Below, piece by piece: positions 22,109 through 30,505 of a stretch of DNA of 36,349 nt (its first letter is position 1; the number at the start of each line of letters is the position of its first letter). Origin of the DNA: Candidatus Erabacter solicola (GTDB lineage: Bacteria > Vulcanimicrobiota > Vulcanimicrobiia > Vulcanimicrobiales > Vulcanimicrobiaceae). Under the pieces are notes generated by a model. The model saw only the letters and a list, made by a program, of their open reading frames with translations. It was not told the DNA's origin and searched no databases. Position numbers and translations under genes: made by a program. The stretch lies in NCBI GenBank assembly GCA_003136895.1, contig PLDY01000045.1, positions 5,486 through 41,834 of the forward strand, given 5' to 3'.

Positions 22109-23982
22109 CGCAGGAAAGTTTCGATCTCCTCGCCCGGGTTCGGCGGCTCCACGCGGCCGCCGAGGTTCTGACCCAAGAAAACTTCGGCGGCGGCAGTGAA
22201 CCGCTTGTTGTTCTGAGGGTTCGCGAAACCGTGCCCTTCATCTTCAAACAAGACGTATGTGACGGGTATCCCGTTCTTGCGCATCACGCCGACGATCTGA
22301 TCGCTTTCGGGTTGCTTGACGCGTGGATCGTTCGCGCCTTGCGCCACGAGGAGCGGGACGCGAATCTCGCTCGCCTTGAACAACGGCGATTGCGTATCCA
22401 GGAACGCGCCTTCGCCCATGCGCTGCGTGAACGTCGCCCGCATCGTCTTCCAGTACGGCGGGATCGAGGCGAGCAGCGTGTTGAGATTCGACGGTCCGAC
22501 GATGTCGATGCCGCAGGTGAAAGCTACGGGCGTGAACGTCAATGCGGCGAGCACCGCGTATCCACCGTAACTGCCGCCCATGATCGCGAAGCGCGCCGGA
22601 TCCGAGTAGCCCTGCGCGATCGCCCAATCGCGCGCGTCGAGCAAGTCGGTGCGCATCGTGCCGGCCCACTCGAGATTGCCCGCGTTCAGAAACGCTTTGC
22701 CATAGCCGGTCGAACCGCGAAAGTTCACCTGCAGCACGGCATATCCACGATTCGAGAGCCATTGCGCCCACGGATCGAAGCCCCAGCGGTCGCGATGCCA
22801 GGGACCGCCGTGAACGAACATGACGGTAGGCAATCCCCGCGGTTCGACGCCGGCGGGAAGCGTGAGATATCCGTGAATCTCGAGACCGTCGCGAGCGGCG
22901 AAGACGATCGGACGCATCGGCGACAGCACGCGTCCGAGAAGTGCCGGACGCGTATAGAAAAGGAACGTGCCTGACTTCGCGGCGCGATCGTACGCATAGT
23001 ACGCGGTCGGCCCTGAGTCGACCGAATAGCGCACGATCAGCGTCTCTCCGTCGGCGCTCCCGCCCTCGATGCCGAAATCGCCGTCGTGGAGCGCCGCGAG
23101 CGCGGCAAAGGCCGGCGCAAAATCGGTTTCGAGGACGGTCCACTCCGTTCGCTCGCGCGAGATCGCAACGGCGACCAGCCGGTTCGTCGCGGGATCGACG
23201 TAGGCAGCGGCGACATCGTAGGTCGGATCCTCGACGATCGGACTGCTCGCGCCGGTTGCGAGATCGTAGAGCATCAAGCGCGCAGCATTGGAGCCCTTCG
23301 AACTGATGACGTACATCTTCCGGTCGTCGGGCGTAAACGCCACGGGCGACCCCGGGCCGTCTTCGAACGAGTACTCGTCCAGCGTTCTCCACGGCGACGA
23401 CGCGTCGTCGCGCACGCGGATCAGTGAGGTGCCGTCATCGTTTTGCACGACCGCCGCCCGTACGGCAAAGGCGTTGTCGCTCAGCCAAGCACTGACGTCG
23501 CCCGGATTCTGCGTGTCGAGCCGGCTGGTTCCGTTCTTGAGATCGAAGCGATGAATATCGAAGACGCTCTCATCGCGATCGTTCTGCGCGATCAAAATCT
23601 CGTCGGGAAAACGATGATCGAGGGCGATGATCTGGGCTCGCAGCTTTTCGCCGGGCGTGAGATCGCGGGCTTCGCCGCCATCGAGATCGACTTGAAAGAC
23701 GTGATAATTTTCGTCGCCGGCACGGTCCTGCACGTACAGCACATGGCGGCTGTCGCCCCGCCAGGCAATCCCGGGAATCGGTCTGGCCGGATCGCGTGCG
23801 ATCACGCGGTCGTCGCTCTTGCCGATGGTGGCGACCCAAACGCTGAGCATGCCGTCGCTCGGCGCGAGATAGGCCAGCATCGTTCCATCCGGAGAGAGCT
23901 TGGGGCTCACTCGCTCGGGATTACCGAAGAGCATATCGCGCGGAATGAGCGGCGGAGGTTTCTCGAGGGTCGTTGAGTTCAT
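22105..23982 (-). CDS. S9 family peptidase (acylaminoacyl-peptidase/S9C-like), cytoplasmic
   Basis: A 625-residue protein without signal peptide. An N-terminal beta-propeller (about 20-360, with strand motifs such as VSPKLSPDGTMLAYL and VAFTPDDRKMYVIS) is followed by an alpha/beta-hydrolase domain. The nucleophile is Ser471 in IMGGSYGGYAVLA. The oxyanion-side motif is FVHGGPWHRD, the Asp is in QGANDPRVKQPESDQIV, and the His is in EDEGHGFANPQN near the C-terminus. It probably trims acylated or small peptides. ATG 23982 is preferred over GTG 23985 because the GAGG upstream is better spaced. It is convergent with psuG and divergent from the xanthine dehydrogenase operon. Confidence 0.93.
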   Translation of the reverse strand: MNSTTLEKPPPLIPRDMLFGNPERVSPKLSPDGTMLAYLAPSDGMLSVWVATIGKSDDRVIARDPARPIPGIAWRGDSRHVLYVQDRAGDENYHVFQVDLDGGEARDLTPGEKLRAQIIALDHRFPDEILIAQNDRDESVFDIHRFDLKNGTSRLDTQNPGDVSAWLSDNAFAVRAAVVQNDDGTSLIRVRDDASSPWRTLDEYSFEDGPGSPVAFTPDDRKMYVISSKGSNAARLMLYDLATGASSPIVEDPTYDVAAAYVDPATNRLVAVAISRERTEWTVLETDFAPAFAALAALHDGDFGIEGGSADGETLIVRYSVDSGPTAYYAYDRAAKSGTFLFYTRPALLGRVLSPMRPIVFAARDGLEIHGYLTLPAGVEPRGLPTVMFVHGGPWHRDRWGFDPWAQWLSNRGYAVLQVNFRGSTGYGKAFLNAGNLEWAGTMRTDLLDARDWAIAQGYSDPARFAIMGGSYGGYAVLAALTFTPVAFTCGIDIVGPSNLNTLLASIPPYWKTMRATFTQRMGEGAFLDTQSPLFKASEIRVPLLVAQGANDPRVKQPESDQIVGVMRKNGIPVTYVLFEDEGHGFANPQNNKRFTAAAEVFLGQNLGGRVEPPNPGEEIETFLR

Positions 23983-24144
23983 CACGCGCCTCGGTTGGCC
24001 ATCCGGGATCGCTTTACATTGTGCGCCTCACCCGCCTGCGATGCGGCGAGCGGCCGTGCATTGGCGCCCCGCGTGGGCGCTCGCTCGCTCCGGGCGATCG
24101 TCGACGAAAGATGGCGAGCGGTCCGGAGCGAAGGTTACGGGCCG

Positions 24145-25569
24145 ATGATTGAAGCCTATATGCGACCCACGACCCTTCGTGAAGCCCTCGAACTCTTAGT
24201 GCGCGAAGGCGGCCACGCCCGGCTCGTCGCCGGCGGGACCGATGTCCTGGTCGAATTGCAACGCGGCGTCAAGCCGACAAGGCGCCTCATCGACGTGACC
24301 GGCCTGCGAGCCGAACTCGATTTCATCAACGACGCTGGGGATCGCGTCGTGCTCGGCGCGCTCGCGACCCACAATGCCGTCTTGGCCTCTCCGCTCCTGC
24401 GGCGCGACGCGCTTCCTCTCGTTCAGGCTTGTGTCGAGGTCGGCGCTCCGCAGATTCGCACGCGTGCCACGGTCGCGGGCAACGTCGTCACCGCCTCACC
24501 CGCAAACGACACGATCAGCGCGCTCTACGCGCTCGACGCGCAGGTCGAACTCGTCAGCCTGAGCAGCTCGCGCACGCTCCCGGTCGAGGATTTCTGCACC
24601 GGATTTCGCACGACCGCACTCGTAGCGGGCGAGATGATTCGCAGCATCAGCGTTCGCAAACTCGGTTCGCGGCGGCGCGGCATCTTCATAAAACTCGGCC
24701 TGCGCCGCGCGCAGGCGATCTCGGTCATCAACGTTGCCGTCGTCGTCGAACTCGAAGGCGCACGCGTTCGCGATGCGCGCATCGCCCTGGGCTGCGTCGC
24801 ACCGACGATCTTTCGCGCACGCACGGGCGAAGCGGCACTCATCGGAGCCCCGCTCGACCGTGCCACGCGCGAACGCGTCGCCGGGCTAGTGGCCGAAGAG
24901 ATCAAACCGATCGACGACGTGCGCGGCTCGGCCGGCTACCGTCGCACGACGGTCGCGACGCTGATCGAGCGCGCTCTCGAGCGGATCGCCGACGGAACCG
25001 AAGCTGCCGGACTGTCCGACGTTCCGGTGCTGCTCGAAACCGCCTGGCCATCACAGCCGGCGCAGACGTTCTCGGGAACGATCGCGACCATCATAAACGG
25101 CAAACCTTATCGGCTGGAAGGCGCGATGCACAAGTCGCTCCTCGATGCGTTGCGCGAGAACGCCGGCCTGACCGGCGCTAAGGAAGGCTGCGCCGAGGGT
25201 GAGTGCGGCGCATGCACCGTGTGGCTCGACGGCAAGGCGGTCATGTCGTGCCTGGTTCCGGCGCCGCAGGCGCACGGCGCGCAACTGACCACGATTGAAG
25301 GCTTGGCCGGCGACGCTGAATTACACCCGCTGCAACGCGCCTTCATCGAGCGCGGCGCGGTCCAGTGCGGCTTTTGCATTCCGGGCATGATCATGGCGGG
25401 CGCGAAGTTGATCGACGAGCGCCCGGGCTGCGATCTCGACGACGCGCAGACCGCGATCAGCGGAAATATCTGCCGCTGCACGGGATATCGCAAGATCCTC
25501 GACGCGATGAGCGATGCCGCCGCCGAAACCGCGCGCGAGCACGCGCCGAAGAGCAAGGTGCCCGCGTGA
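24145..25569 (+). CDS. Xanthine dehydrogenase FAD and 2Fe-2S subunit in reversed domain order
   Basis: The 474-residue product fuses an N-terminal CoxM-type FAD domain (about 1-290) to a C-terminal CoxS-type iron-sulfur domain (about 310-465). FAD signatures are VAGGTDVLVELQRG (28-41) and TRATVAGNVVTASPANDT (106-123). The iron-sulfur domain has the plant-type cluster ligands C349, C354, C357 and C369, and the second-cluster ligands C408, C411, C443 and C445. Known bacterial XdhA and eukaryotic enzymes place the 2Fe-2S domain first, so this order is reversed. It passes electrons from the molybdenum subunit to the acceptor, probably NAD. ATG 24145 is chosen because upstream sequence is not domain-like. 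It overlaps the next gene as GTGA. Confidence 0.9.
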   Translation: MIEAYMRPTTLREALELLVREGGHARLVAGGTDVLVELQRGVKPTRRLIDVTGLRAELDFINDAGDRVVLGALATHNAVLASPLLRRDALPLVQACVEVGAPQIRTRATVAGNVVTASPANDTISALYALDAQVELVSLSSSRTLPVEDFCTGFRTTALVAGEMIRSISVRKLGSRRRGIFIKLGLRRAQAISVINVAVVVELEGARVRDARIALGCVAPTIFRARTGEAALIGAPLDRATRERVAGLVAEEIKPIDDVRGSAGYRRTTVATLIERALERIADGTEAAGLSDVPVLLETAWPSQPAQTFSGTIATIINGKPYRLEGAMHKSLLDALRENAGLTGAKEGCAEGECGACTVWLDGKAVMSCLVPAPQAHGAQLTTIEGLAGDAELHPLQRAFIERGAVQCGFCIPGMIMAGAKLIDERPGCDLDDAQTAISGNICRCTGYRKILDAMSDAAAETAREHAPKSKVPA

Positions 25570-27752
25570 AGATCGTCGGCGCTTCGATACCGCGTCCGGA
25601 TGCGCTCGGGAAAGTAACCGGAGCCGCACAATATCCGGCCGACCTCGTGCGGCCCGGCATGCTGCACGCTGCCGCCGTGTGGGCGCACCACGCGCACGCC
25701 CGCATTCTTTCGATCGACACCTCGGCCGCCCGCGCGCTGCCCGGTGTTCGCACGGTCTTACTCGCAGTCGATGTCCCCTACAATCGATTCGGTTTGATCG
25801 AAGCCGATCAGCCTCTCCTCTGCGATGATATGGTGCGTTTCTACGGCGACCGCGTGGCGCTGGTCGTCGCCGAGAATGCGGCGATCGCCCGCGCTGCCGC
25901 GGACCTCGTGCGCGTGGAGTACGAAGACTTGCCGATCGTGAGTTCCGCCCAGCAGGCGATCGCACCCGGCGCGCCGCGCGTGCACGAGGATCGTTCCAAC
26001 GTCCTGCTTCATCAAAAGATTCGCCGCGGCGATATCGAGGCCGGCTTCGCCGCCGCCGACGTCGTACTCGAGGGCCGCTTCACCACGAGTTGGCAGGAGC
26101 ATGCGTACCTGCAGCCCGACGCCGGCATCTCGTATTGGGAGGGCGACAAACTCGTCCTCGAGACCGCCGGCCAGTGGCTGCACGAAGATCAGCGTCAGAT
26201 CGCTGCGATGTTCGAGATGCCCGAGGAACGCATCGTCATTCGCTACGCGAAGATCGGTGGAGCGTTCGGTGGTCGCGAGGATCTTTCGCTCCCTCCGCTG
26301 GTCGCCCTAGCCGCCTGGAAGCTGCGCGAGCCGGTCGCGATGGTCTGGAACCGGGAAGAGTCGATCGTGGGTCATCATAAACGCCACCCCTTCACGATCA
26401 CGATGAAGTGGGGCGCGAAACGCGACGGCTCGATCGTGGCGGCGCAGATCGAATCGATCGCCGATGGCGGCGCCTACGCTTCGACCTCGGCCGAAGTGCT
26501 GAAGTGTGCGGCGATTTTCGCGATCGGTCCGTACTCGATTCCGAACGTCGCAACCGACGCAATCGTCGCGTACACGAATAACGTGCCGAGCGGCGCCTTT
26601 CGAGGGTTCGGCGCGCCCCAGGCGCACTTCGCCGCCGAGACGATGGTCACCAGGCTCGCGCACGAGCTCGGTCTCGATCCTACGGACGTGCGCCGCAAGA
26701 ATCTGTATAAGGAAGGCGACCTCGAATCCACGGGCAAGCCGTTGCCGGCGGGTGTCAGCGTCCGTCAGGTTTTCGAACGCTGTCTCGAAGAAAAGGCCGT
26801 TCGCTTCAAGAGTGACGGACGCGTCACGCCCGGATCGTCCCTGCGCCGCGGCGTCGGTCTGGCCTGCGGCATCAAGAACGTCGGCTACTCTTTTGGATTC
26901 CCCGAGCAGGCGACGGCGACGGTCGAACTCGAGGTTACGCCGGCGGAGATTCGCTCCGCCACGGTCCGCGTCGGAGCGGCCGAAGTGGGCCAAGGCGTCC
27001 ACTTAGTCCTGCGCCAGATCGCCGCCGAGACGCTCGGGTTGCCCTTCGAAGCGGTGCGCATGATCACCGATGACTCATCGCAAGCACCCAACGCGGGTTC
27101 GGTCTCGGCCTCACGCATGACCTTGATGGGTGGCCGCGCCGTAGCAGAGGCTGCGAACGCAGCGCGCGGCAGTTGGGTCTACGGCGATCCGCCGAGGGCC
27201 ACCGTGCAGTATATTCCGCCGCGCACGACGCCGCTCGATCTCGAAACAGGCGCCGGCGTTCCAAACTATTGCTACGGCTATTCGGCGCAAGCCGTCGAGG
27301 TCGAGGTCGACATGCGAACCGGCGTAACGCGCGTCGCGCGCATCATCAGCGTGCACGACGTGGGGCGCGCGATCAACCGCCAACAGGTCGAAGGTCAGAT
27401 CGAAGGCTGCCTGGCGCAAGCCGTCGGCTACACGCTGACCGAGAACCTCTTGACGCGCGACGGCAAGATCTTGACGCCGTACTTCAGCACGTATCTACTT
27501 CCGACGACACTCGACATGCCGACCGAGGTCTATCCGATCATCCTCGAGAGCGCCGACCCCAACGGTCCCTTCGGCGCCCGGGGTGTCGCCGAGATGCCGC
27601 TCGTCCCGTTTGCGGCGGCCGTCGCCGCGGCGATTTTTGACGCGACCGGAGCATGGGTGACCGATCTGCCGATGACGCCGGAACGCATTCTGGCCGCGAT
27701 CGACGAATCGCGTCGCCGCTCGGCGGCGAGCGCCGCCGCCCTCATCGTTTGA
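25566..27752 (+). CDS. Xanthine dehydrogenase molybdenum-binding subunit
   Basis: The 728-residue product starts at GTG 25566 and has the CoxL/XdhB architecture. The N-terminal hammerhead domain begins with PRPDALGKVTGAAQYPAD. It also has GGAFGGREDLSL, the substrate-arginine motif AFRGFGAPQAHF, GSVSASRMTLMGGRAV and, near the C-terminus, GPFGARGVAEMPLVP, which carries the catalytic Glu. The Arg and both Glu positions fit purine hydroxylases rather than CO dehydrogenase, which has a Cys-containing active loop. It would oxidise hypoxanthine and xanthine to urate at a molybdopterin cofactor. It is coupled to the FAD/Fe-S gene upstream (GTGA) and to the permease downstream (TTGA). Confidence 0.93.
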   Translation: MKIVGASIPRPDALGKVTGAAQYPADLVRPGMLHAAAVWAHHAHARILSIDTSAARALPGVRTVLLAVDVPYNRFGLIEADQPLLCDDMVRFYGDRVALVVAENAAIARAAADLVRVEYEDLPIVSSAQQAIAPGAPRVHEDRSNVLLHQKIRRGDIEAGFAAADVVLEGRFTTSWQEHAYLQPDAGISYWEGDKLVLETAGQWLHEDQRQIAAMFEMPEERIVIRYAKIGGAFGGREDLSLPPLVALAAWKLREPVAMVWNREESIVGHHKRHPFTITMKWGAKRDGSIVAAQIESIADGGAYASTSAEVLKCAAIFAIGPYSIPNVATDAIVAYTNNVPSGAFRGFGAPQAHFAAETMVTRLAHELGLDPTDVRRKNLYKEGDLESTGKPLPAGVSVRQVFERCLEEKAVRFKSDGRVTPGSSLRRGVGLACGIKNVGYSFGFPEQATATVELEVTPAEIRSATVRVGAAEVGQGVHLVLRQIAAETLGLPFEAVRMITDDSSQAPNAGSVSASRMTLMGGRAVAEAANAARGSWVYGDPPRATVQYIPPRTTPLDLETGAGVPNYCYGYSAQAVEVEVDMRTGVTRVARIISVHDVGRAINRQQVEGQIEGCLAQAVGYTLTENLLTRDGKILTPYFSTYLLPTTLDMPTEVYPIILESADPNGPFGARGVAEMPLVPFAAAVAAAIFDATGAWVTDLPMTPERILAAIDESRRRSAASAAALIV

Positions 27753-29278
27753 GCACGGCCTACGGCGCAAACGTCGCCGTCGTCGAGCCTCACGGAATCG
27801 AGCGCATCGACGAAGGCGAGCGCCACGGCAGCGAGCGCGACCTGTTTTCGTTGTGGTTCGCGGCGAACGCCGAGACCGCGACGTTCGCGATCGGCATCCT
27901 GACGATCGCGCTCTACGGCGCGAGCTTTTGGGGCGCGGCGCTCGGTATCGTGGTCGGTAATGTCGCTGGCTACGTCGTACTCGGCTTCTTGTCGCAGTTC
28001 GGTCCGCGCTTCGGCCGGCCGCAGATGGTCGCGTCTCGTGCGGCCTTCGGTTCGAACGCGAACGTCTTTCCAGCCGTACTCGCGTTCTTGGGCGGCGTCG
28101 GCTGGTTCGCGATCAACACGATCTTCGGCGCCTTTGCCGTTCAGGCGCTCTTTCATCTCCCGTATCTGCCGTCGCTCGCGATCGTACTGGGCATCGAGAT
28201 CGTCATTGCGATCTACGGGCACAACATGATCCACCGCTTTGAGAAGGTCGCGGGCGTCGCGCTGACGATCGGCTTCATCGCGATCGCCATCGCCTGCTTC
28301 ACGCGCGCGCACCTCGGCACGCCCTTCAACGCGCACGCACCGCTCGCGGCCGGCGGCGAGTGGGCGGCGATCGAATACTCGGCGGCGATCGCGTTCTCGT
28401 ATTCGATCGGCTGGGCTCCGTGCGCGGCCGACTACTCGCGTTATCTCCCCGCAAAGAGCAGCAGCCGAAAGGTTTGGTGGTGGACATTCCTGGGCGGCAT
28501 GATACCATCGACGGCGCTTGAGATTCTGGGTGCCGCGGCGGTCACAGCGATCGTCGGCACGGACCTCGTTGCGGCGACGCCGAGCGAGATCATCGGCAAA
28601 CTCTTCAGCAGCGGTTGGCTCGTCGCGCTCGGTCTGATCACGGTGACGCTCGGAACACTGAGCGCGAATTGTCTGAACCTGTATTCGGGGGCGCTCTCGG
28701 CGCTCGTCGCCTGGGACCGCTTACGACGCCCCTGGTTCGCGCTACTCGTCGGTGCGTGTTTCGCCGCCGCGACCGTCGTGATCTTTACGGTTGCCGGCGC
28801 CACGGATGCGACCGCACGCTTTCCGGTCCTCGTGATTGCGCTGGCCGCACTCGCCGTCGGCCTGCTATGCGCCTTGGTCGTACGCTACACGCTCGTGCGT
28901 TGGCAAGCCGCGCTGATCGTCGGCCTGGTCGGCGGCGCGCTCGCGCTCTCGGGCACGCATCCCGAACAGGTCGCGCGGCTGTACACGAATTTCTTGCTGC
29001 TGCTCTCGAGTTGGGCGGCGCCTTGGGCCGGCGCGATGATCGCTAGCCGCGGCGCGGATAACTCGCGTCGCGTCTCCGGCGCGCTCGTCGGCTGGCTCGC
29101 CGGCCTCGTCGTCTCGTTCCCGTTCTACCAGCAGTCCTGGTTCGTCGGCCCAATTGCTGCGCACAATCCGCAGCTTGGCGATATCTCGTACTTCCTCGGC
29201 TTCGCCGTCGCATTCATCGTCGCGCGAATTGTGTCGGTCCCCGGCGCCAAACTCGGCGCCATGGCCGCCGAAACCTAA
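27749..29278 (+). CDS. NCS1-family nucleobase permease
   Basis: The 509-residue integral membrane protein has about 12 hydrophobic segments and the NCS1 (nucleobase-cation symporter-1) features. These are a polar N-terminus ending in SLWFAANAETATFAIG, FGRPQMVASRAAFGSNAN, and a central AIAFSYSIGWAPCAADYSRYLP stretch typical of purine/cytosine permeases. The TTG start at 27749 overlaps the stop of the xanthine dehydrogenase Mo subunit by 4 nt. That coupling makes uptake of a purine, xanthine or related base likely. Its stop overlaps the convergent small gene at 29275 by 4 nt. Confidence 0.92.
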   Translation: MSTAYGANVAVVEPHGIERIDEGERHGSERDLFSLWFAANAETATFAIGILTIALYGASFWGAALGIVVGNVAGYVVLGFLSQFGPRFGRPQMVASRAAFGSNANVFPAVLAFLGGVGWFAINTIFGAFAVQALFHLPYLPSLAIVLGIEIVIAIYGHNMIHRFEKVAGVALTIGFIAIAIACFTRAHLGTPFNAHAPLAAGGEWAAIEYSAAIAFSYSIGWAPCAADYSRYLPAKSSSRKVWWWTFLGGMIPSTALEILGAAAVTAIVGTDLVAATPSEIIGKLFSSGWLVALGLITVTLGTLSANCLNLYSGALSALVAWDRLRRPWFALLVGACFAAATVVIFTVAGATDATARFPVLVIALAALAVGLLCALVVRYTLVRWQAALIVGLVGGALALSGTHPEQVARLYTNFLLLLSSWAAPWAGAMIASRGADNSRRVSGALVGWLAGLVVSFPFYQQSWFVGPIAAHNPQLGDISYFLGFAVAFIVARIVSVPGAKLGAMAAET

Positions 29279-29589
29279 CGCACCCGGGTGCACCGCGACT
29301 GATAGAATCCCGGTGGCGGCGGGATCCATCGGCCGTCCGCCGATAACCACTCATAGCCGTCGTCGATGAGGACATTGCCCTGCACGGTGATTCGCTCCCG
29401 TACCAAGGCCGCCGTTGGACTCTTCATGTAAACGAGCGTGTCCTTCAACCAATACTTGAATCGGTACGCACCGTAATTCATGATCTTGCTGCCGTTTCCA
29501 TCGCGGCCAAAGACGTACGTGAACCGGTCATTCGGCGCATGAGGAACGTTGGAGCATTTCCAGGTTCCGAGAAGCGCCGAAAGGGTCAA
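29275..29589 (-). CDS. Small hypothetical protein, lipocalin-like start
   Basis: About 104 residues, from a TTG at 29589. LTLSALLGTWKCSNVPHAP near the N-terminus resembles the GxW start of small lipocalin-like beta-barrels. It is followed by repeated strand patterns (RFTYVFGRDGNG, YRFKYWLKDTLVYM, RERITVQGNVLID) and ends FYQSRCTRVR. The two Cys could pair. The longer frame upstream to 29778 is antisense to the decarboxylase-like gene and has an improbable Ser/Arg-rich composition. The start is uncertain and the Shine-Dalgarno weak; coupling to the upstream gene is possible, since its stop is 19 nt away. Function is unknown. Confidence 0.55.
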   Translation of the reverse strand: MTLSALLGTWKCSNVPHAPNDRFTYVFGRDGNGSKIMNYGAYRFKYWLKDTLVYMKSPTAALVRERITVQGNVLIDDGYEWLSADGRWIPPPPGFYQSRCTRVR

Positions 29590-29608
29590 CTCAGTAAACA
29601 GGAAAGCC

Positions 29609-29995
29609 TCAACCGCAGCTGGCGCGTTCGCCCTTGACGGTTTCGATGACGCGGCGGGCGGTCCGGAAGGCTTCGGCCGCGATCGGGACGCCGCCGTAGA
29701 CGCCGGCTTGGAGGAGAATCTCCGCGATCTCTTCCTCCGTGACGCCGTTGTTGAGCGCGCCGCGGACGTGCACTTCAAACTCGTGCCAACGCGCCATCAC
29801 CGAGAGCATCGCGAGGTTGAGCATGCTGCGCGTCTTGCGTTCGAGCCCGGGGCGAACCCAAACGTTTCCCCAACAGAACTCCTCGGTGAAATCAATGAAG
29901 TGCTGGGAAAACGGGTCGGAACTCGTCTTCATGCGATCGACATGATCGGGGCCAAGCACCTCGCGACGGACGCGAGCGCCTTCAATTCGGTCCAC
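29609..29995 (-). CDS. Carboxymuconolactone decarboxylase family protein
   Basis: The 128-residue product begins at GTG 29995 (VDRIEGARVRREVLGPDHVDR) and aligns with the 4-carboxymuconolactone decarboxylase (PcaC) pattern: RREVLG, FIDFTEEFCWGNVWVRPGL, the helix LNLAMLSVMARWHEFEVHVRGAL and GVTEEEIAEILLQAGVYGG. It lacks the CxxC pair of the AhpD peroxidase branch, so decarboxylase or lactonase-like activity is more likely. No other protocatechuate genes are present, so the substrate is unclear. It sits between purine-degradation genes and may act on a ring-opened intermediate, which is speculation. Confidence 0.87.
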   Translation of the reverse strand: MDRIEGARVRREVLGPDHVDRMKTSSDPFSQHFIDFTEEFCWGNVWVRPGLERKTRSMLNLAMLSVMARWHEFEVHVRGALNNGVTEEEIAEILLQAGVYGGVPIAAEAFRTARRVIETVKGERASCG

Positions 29996-30035
29996 AGCGA
30001 TATACCTCGTGCCGGTTGGAGCGGTTGGCGCCGAT

Positions 30036-30422
30036 TTAGCTGCCCGGACAGGGGCTCGGGCAGAGCTTGGCTTGGAACTGCTTCGCGACTGACAGCGGGA
30101 TGCCGTAGCGCTTCACCATCATCGACGCGTAGGTGACGCCGCCGTCGGTGCCTAGGAAGTGCCACGCGCCGTTCGTTAGATGCAGCCAGGCCTGACCCTC
30201 GGCATTGCCGCCGCCGGTTCCGAAGGTACATTGCGCCCAGGTCTGGAGGATGAAGCACGCCGGCTGCTCGATGTCGCTGTTCCCGACCGACCTAAAGTGC
30301 GCGACCATCGCCGCGACCGCGGCCTTCTGCGCCGGGGTCGCCGCAGCTGCCGGAAGCGTCGCAAGTATTGCGAGCGTCGCGCCAAACGCGAGCGCTCGTC
30401 TTACAGATGTAAAGGTCGTCAT
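30036..30422 (-). CDS. Small exported protein of unknown function
   Basis: The 128-residue product has a signal peptide (RRALAFGATLAILATLPAAA, cleavage near residue 27). The mature part contains four Cys (PACFILQTWAQC, KLCPSPCPGS) and a Gly-rich turn (FGTGGGNAEGQAWLHL). The two Cys pairs suggest disulfides in the periplasm or medium. ATG 30422 puts the signal peptide first. No family is recognised. It lies between the 8-oxoguanine deaminase gene (84 nt upstream on the same strand) and the decarboxylase-like gene (40 nt downstream), but its link to purine use is unclear. Confidence 0.7.
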   Translation of the reverse strand: MTTFTSVRRALAFGATLAILATLPAAAATPAQKAAVAAMVAHFRSVGNSDIEQPACFILQTWAQCTFGTGGGNAEGQAWLHLTNGAWHFLGTDGGVTYASMMVKRYGIPLSVAKQFQAKLCPSPCPGS

Positions 30423-30505
30423 GACCGTAGCCTTCTGGTTCACCGGGGTCATCGTCCTTTCGCCGATCGCGGGCGCTCAGGCTTGGGGCCTCAAAGTCTC
30501 GCCCT

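Noticed and set aside
29590-29778. Longer N-terminus for the small lipocalin-like gene
   Set aside because: The extra residues are Ser/Arg/Lys-rich and overlap the decarboxylase-like gene in a shifted frame on the same strand.
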